Below are positions 6,699 to 7,385 of a stretch of 7,385 nt of DNA, in pieces. The notes beneath the pieces were generated by a model that saw only the letters and a program-made list of their open reading frames with translations, did not search any database and had not been told where the DNA came from. The stretch covers positions 1 through 7,385 of the forward strand of contig JAAYZL010000035.1 in NCBI GenBank assembly GCA_012514855.1, written 5' to 3'. Source of the DNA: Clostridiales bacterium (lineage in GTDB: Bacteria; Bacillota_A; Clostridia; Christensenellales; Aristaeellaceae). Both the position numbers and the translations under genes were made by a program. Position 1 is the first letter of the stretch, and each line of letters begins with the position of its first letter.

Positions 6699-7385
6699 TT
6701 ACTTTAAGCGTTGGCGCGTTTGAAAGAAGCCGCTCCACGGGTCGGCTTCTTCCATTCTCTTGAGCGCGTCGGCCATCGCGATCCCGTCGGGCGCGACGGT
6801 ATCGAGCTCGTCCCAGCGGATGGGCATCGACACCTTCGCGCCCTTTCGCGCCCGGATCGAGTACGGCGCGACGCTCGTGGCGCCCCGGCCGTTGCGAATC
6901 CAGTCGATGAAAATCCTGTTCCTGCGGTTGACCTTGCGGACGTTGCTCGTGTAGCGGTCGGGCCACTTCTCCTCCATCACCTCGGCGACGCGCTTCGCGA
7001 AGCCGTGAAACGCGTCCCAGGAGGCGGCGGGCTCGAGCGGTACGGCGACGTGGTAGCCCTTGCCGCCGCTCGTCTTGAGATACGAAATCAGCGAGAGCTC
7101 GTCGAGGATACCCTTCAGGTCGCGCACGCCAACCCGCACGGTTTCGAGGTCCATCCCCTCGTCCGGGTCGAGGTCGAACACCATCATGTCCGGCTGTTCG
7201 AGCTTTTCGACGCGGCTGCCCCAGATGTGAAACTCGAGCGTGCCCATCTGCGCCTCGGAGATCAGCCCCGCCGCGTCCTCGATGTAGAAGTAGTCCTCGA
7301 TCTCCCCGCCGCTGTTCGGGATCGCCACGGTCACGGCGCCGCCGCCGCCAGGACCGGGGCGTTTTTTGTAGAAACAGGACTCCGA
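6699..7385 (-). CDS. ligD: LigD, primase/polymerase domain of NHEJ DNA ligase D (5' end outside window)
   Basis: The polymerase domain fills in ends during Ku-dependent non-homologous end joining. The frame stays open from the stop at 6699-6701 to the right edge, so the start lies beyond; the GTG at 7332-7334 is internal, because SESCFYKKRPG just before it matches the conserved CFYQKHPG-like segment. Visible residues number 228. Catalytic features are VFDLDPDEG with metal ligands D71 and D73, SGGKGYH (106-112) with the catalytic-type histidine H112, and FIDWIRNGRGATSVAPYS (160-177) with the third aspartate D161. The C-terminus WSGFFQTRQRLK is a typical Pol-domain end, so the domain is C-terminal or stands alone; a ligase domain, if present, is outside. 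A run of five GCC triplets (7335-7349) encodes GGGGA in a surface loop. It has no evident functional tie to the transport operon. Confidence 0.93.
   Translation of the reverse strand, partial: SESCFYKKRPGPGGGGAVTVAIPNSGGEIEDYFYIEDAAGLISEAQMGTLEFHIWGSRVEKLEQPDMMVFDLDPDEGMDLETVRVGVRDLKGILDELSLISYLKTSGGKGYHVAVPLEPAASWDAFHGFAKRVAEVMEEKWPDRYTSNVRKVNRRNRIFIDWIRNGRGATSVAPYSIRARKGAKVSMPIRWDELDTVAPDGIAMADALKRMEEADPWSGFFQTRQRLK
6724..6751 (+). terminator. Terminator-like hairpin of the operon, inside the 3' end of ligD
   Basis: AAGAAGCCG (6724-6732) and CGGCTTCTT (6743-6751) form a perfect 9-bp stem with a 10-base loop, 29 bases past the last operon stop. The following bases CCATTCTCTTG are only moderately T-rich. 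As the stem is also ligD coding sequence (residues GFF and flanks), plus-strand transcripts would end antisense to ligD. The position is right for a terminator, but the weak T tract lowers confidence. Confidence 0.45.

Noticed and set aside
7335..7349. Run of five GCC triplets as a functional repeat
   Set aside because: It simply encodes a glycine-rich loop in LigD and is too short to interpret.
7335..7385. LigD starting at the GTG at 7332-7334
   Set aside because: The frame continues upstream and encodes CFYKKRPG, a conserved LigD segment, so the gene extends past the window edge.

Overview
The window is a GC-rich stretch from a bacterium, most likely a Gram-positive member of the Clostridia or a relative. 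The evidence is strong AGGAGG-type ribosome binding sites, tightly packed same-strand genes and a short 'MKKALAL...AFAEE' signal peptide. The lineage is an inference; no rRNA or other marker gene is present.

Layout from left to right. A GntR/FadR-type (FCD domain) transcription factor enters from the left edge (1-615). A 158-base gap (616-773) carries a short tandem repeat, a probable promoter and a 21-base palindrome, the likely operator. A five-gene plus-strand operon follows: an M20-family metallohydrolase (774-2057), a secreted sugar-binding protein (2109-3104), a double-domain CUT2/RbsA-type ATPase (3182-4681), an RbsC-type permease (4694-5683) and a divergent NagB-fold protein (5739-6695). 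At the right edge the 3' part of a ligD gene, the primase/polymerase domain of non-homologous end joining, runs on the minus strand (6699-7385). It converges on the operon with only 3 bases between the two stop codons.

The operon looks like a regulated uptake and catabolic unit for a small carbohydrate-like compound. The binding protein, ATPase and permease make a complete CUT2 importer. The M20 enzyme could remove an N-acyl or aminoacyl group, and the NagB-like protein could isomerise or deaminate the resulting (amino)sugar. No sugar kinase is visible, and the NagB-like protein has lost the usual phosphate-loop motif and one catalytic aspartate, so the substrate is probably not ordinary glucosamine 6-phosphate. 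The upstream GntR protein is the natural candidate regulator.

Noncoding structure worth noting: the palindrome at 728-748, a 15-bp hairpin between the binding-protein and ATPase genes (3121-3155), a duplicated 18-base element that carries the permease stop codon and a small hairpin (5673-5708), and a terminator-like hairpin inside the 3' end of ligD (6724-6751). I found no RNA gene, insertion sequence or CRISPR array. No gene-free stretch exceeds 300 bases.
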